From assembly GCA_021162305.1 (NCBI GenBank), contig JAGGYX010000178.1, forward strand, positions 1-6,055: a stretch of 6,055 nucleotides of DNA, given 5' to 3'. Source of the DNA: Thermoplasmata archaeon. GTDB taxonomy: Archaea; Thermoplasmatota; E2; UBA202; JdFR-43. How positions within the stretch are numbered: position 1 is the stretch's first letter; the number at the start of each line of letters is the position of its first letter. Below the pieces are notes generated by a model. It searched no databases, had not been told where the DNA came from, and saw only the letters and a list, made by a program, of their open reading frames with translations. Below, one piece after another: positions 4,987 through 6,055 of this stretch. The translations under genes were made by a program, and so were the position numbers.

Positions 4987-5994
4987 TTATGTTTTCTCAC
5001 TGATTAAATGATTAATCACACATTCCGATATATCGCTAGCATATTCCCCCGTTCTCCTAACACTCTCTGCAATATAACCAATCGAGACTGCTATCGCAGC
5101 TTTCTGTTGCAATGCCAGTGTGTTGATTTTTTCGCATAGAGATACAAGCTCTGTTAATGAATCAATGTTTTTGTTGGCTGATTTCATATCTCTTTCAGTG
5201 AATGACTCCATACTTTTATCAAAAATCTCTAATGCAAGATTGCTAGCTGATTCAATCGTATCAATAATTTTCTCGTCTACTTTCTCATCTATAAAATTCA
5301 GGATATTTTTTGCTATCCTAACTGCATGGTCTCCAATACGCTCTATAATTCTGCTTATTAGAAAATAGTTTGCCGCTTTCTCTGTTGTGACGCCCATCTT
5401 TCTATTAAGGTTTACATCTCTTGACACCATGTTATGCTGACGTGCTATCAGCCATTGTAATCTATCTACGTCATTATCTCTGGATAAAATATCCTCTGCT
5501 AGTGTTTTATCTCTATTCTTTAATATGCTAACAGCATCCTTGTGCATGTTTTTCACAATCATATACATTCTCCGAATAGATTTATCAAATGGCATCTCTA
5601 CAGGATTGAGCAAATCCTTTATCATAATGCTATTATTTGTTTCCTCCACAACCTCCTGACCTATTGTTGCCTGCGTAAATTTTCTTGTTACTGCTCTTAC
5701 AAAGGGAGGTATTGCACCTATAGATTTAATCTTGATGATTGTGTAACCAGCAATATATGCTCCAATTAAACATCGGAATAAGTAAGTCGGTGTGTCCATG
5801 ATGTCTGTATTGATCTCTATTATCCTTTCTTCCTGCTCTTCATCAACTTTCTTCGTAATCAACAAGGTACCATTTGGCTGAATTATTAATCCCAATGGAT
5901 CATTTTTCTTTATGTTTAATTTTTTTACCCAAGTTTTGGGTAGCGAAACAACATAGGACGAGCCTCCTGTAACTTGAACTTTTCTGATTTCCAT
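4987..5994 (-). CDS. AbrB/SpoVT-PhoU fusion, presumed phosphate-homeostasis regulator
   Basis: This 335-residue cytoplasmic protein joins an N-terminal swapped-hairpin AbrB/SpoVT DNA-binding domain to a PhoU helical region. Residues 1-48 show the former clearly: RKVQVTGGSSYVVSLPKTWV, then LNIKKNDPLGLII and GTLLITKK. Residues about 138-232 form the first PhoU three-helix bundle, ending in ERIGDHAVRIAKN (218-230), whose Glu/Asp residues match the metal-binding motif. Residues about 245-332 form the second, with the related ESVRRTGEYASDISE (310-324). This layout is common in archaea and is annotated as a phosphate uptake regulator. PhoU proteins usually restrain Pst phosphate transport, and the AbrB part suggests direct DNA binding. 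No pst or phoR genes are in the window, so its partner is unknown. The ATG at 5994 lies about 26 bases from a TATA box; tandem stops end the gene. The length is complete. Confidence 0.92.
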   Translation of the reverse strand: MEIRKVQVTGGSSYVVSLPKTWVKKLNIKKNDPLGLIIQPNGTLLITKKVDEEQEERIIEINTDIMDTPTYLFRCLIGAYIAGYTIIKIKSIGAIPPFVRAVTRKFTQATIGQEVVEETNNSIMIKDLLNPVEMPFDKSIRRMYMIVKNMHKDAVSILKNRDKTLAEDILSRDNDVDRLQWLIARQHNMVSRDVNLNRKMGVTTEKAANYFLISRIIERIGDHAVRIAKNILNFIDEKVDEKIIDTIESASNLALEIFDKSMESFTERDMKSANKNIDSLTELVSLCEKINTLALQQKAAIAVSIGYIAESVRRTGEYASDISECVINHLISEKT

Positions 5995-5995
5995 C

Positions 5996-6051
5996 TTTAA
6001 CTATAATGCTATAAGTTTTTAAAGATTTCTATAAATTAATATTTAACTATA
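5996..6051 (-). repeat. TATAG / TATAGTTAAA repeats around the AbrB-PhoU promoter
   Basis: TATAGTTAAA occurs twice on the minus strand, at 6051-6042 and 6005-5996. The shorter TATAG also occurs at 6033-6029 and 6013-6009. One full copy is upstream of the TATA box, and the other ends one base before the start codon, where a bound repressor would block initiation. The protein encoded here has a DNA-binding domain, so autoregulation is conceivable. The low-complexity AT context makes chance a real alternative. Confidence 0.35.
6016..6029 (-). promoter_or_regulatory. BRE/TATA promoter of the AbrB-PhoU gene
   Basis: On the minus strand GAAATC is followed by TTTAAAAA (6023 down to 6016), centred about 26 bases before the ATG at 5994, which predicts a leaderless mRNA. 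No Shine-Dalgarno precedes the ATG. Confidence 0.6.
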
Positions 6052-6055
6052 TAGA

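Overview
The window looks like AT-rich chromosomal DNA from an archaeon, most likely a member of the Thermoplasmata (Euryarchaeota sensu lato). Four observations support this: an AbrB/SpoVT domain fused to PhoU, which is typical of archaea; a small protein resembling the Thermoplasmata-restricted DUF6015 family; archaeal BRE/TATA elements 22-28 bases upstream of starts; and no Shine-Dalgarno motif before any gene. The lineage is an inference from recalled family distributions and promoter style, not from a search.

Layout. Positions 1-319 hold no complete gene. The left edge may carry the first 28 codons of a minus-strand gene (86 down to 1). The rest is AT-rich and contains a 10-bp inverted repeat, an 8-bp tandem repeat and the TATA box of the only complete plus-strand gene, a DUF6015-like protein (320-703). 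That gene converges on, and overlaps by 24 bp, a stand-alone response-regulator receiver protein on the minus strand (680-1069). Continuing rightward, all on the minus strand, are a DUF3160-family lipoprotein (1096-3276), the 2,3-bisphosphoglycerate-independent phosphoglycerate mutase gpmI (3325-4809), and an AbrB-PhoU regulator (4987-5994). The right edge (5995-6055) is the promoter of that last gene.

Working together. The four minus-strand genes face the same way, but each has its own TATA-like element at a distance from the ATG that fits leaderless transcription. They therefore read as neighbouring single-gene units rather than one tight operon. GpmI is central glycolysis/gluconeogenesis. 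The AbrB-PhoU protein is a presumed phosphate-homeostasis regulator, with no phosphate transporter in view. The receiver protein lacks an output domain and has an unusual switch region. The DUF3160 lipoprotein is a well-formed member of a family of unknown function. No tRNA, rRNA, CRISPR, insertion sequence or phage gene was recognised. The region is mostly ordinary housekeeping plus a few uncharacterised families; I do not see a clear new multi-gene system. The points most worth following are the altered switch residues of the receiver protein, the overlapping convergent gene pair whose purine tract may terminate the opposing transcript, the DUF3160-receiver pairing, and the short repeats next to promoters.
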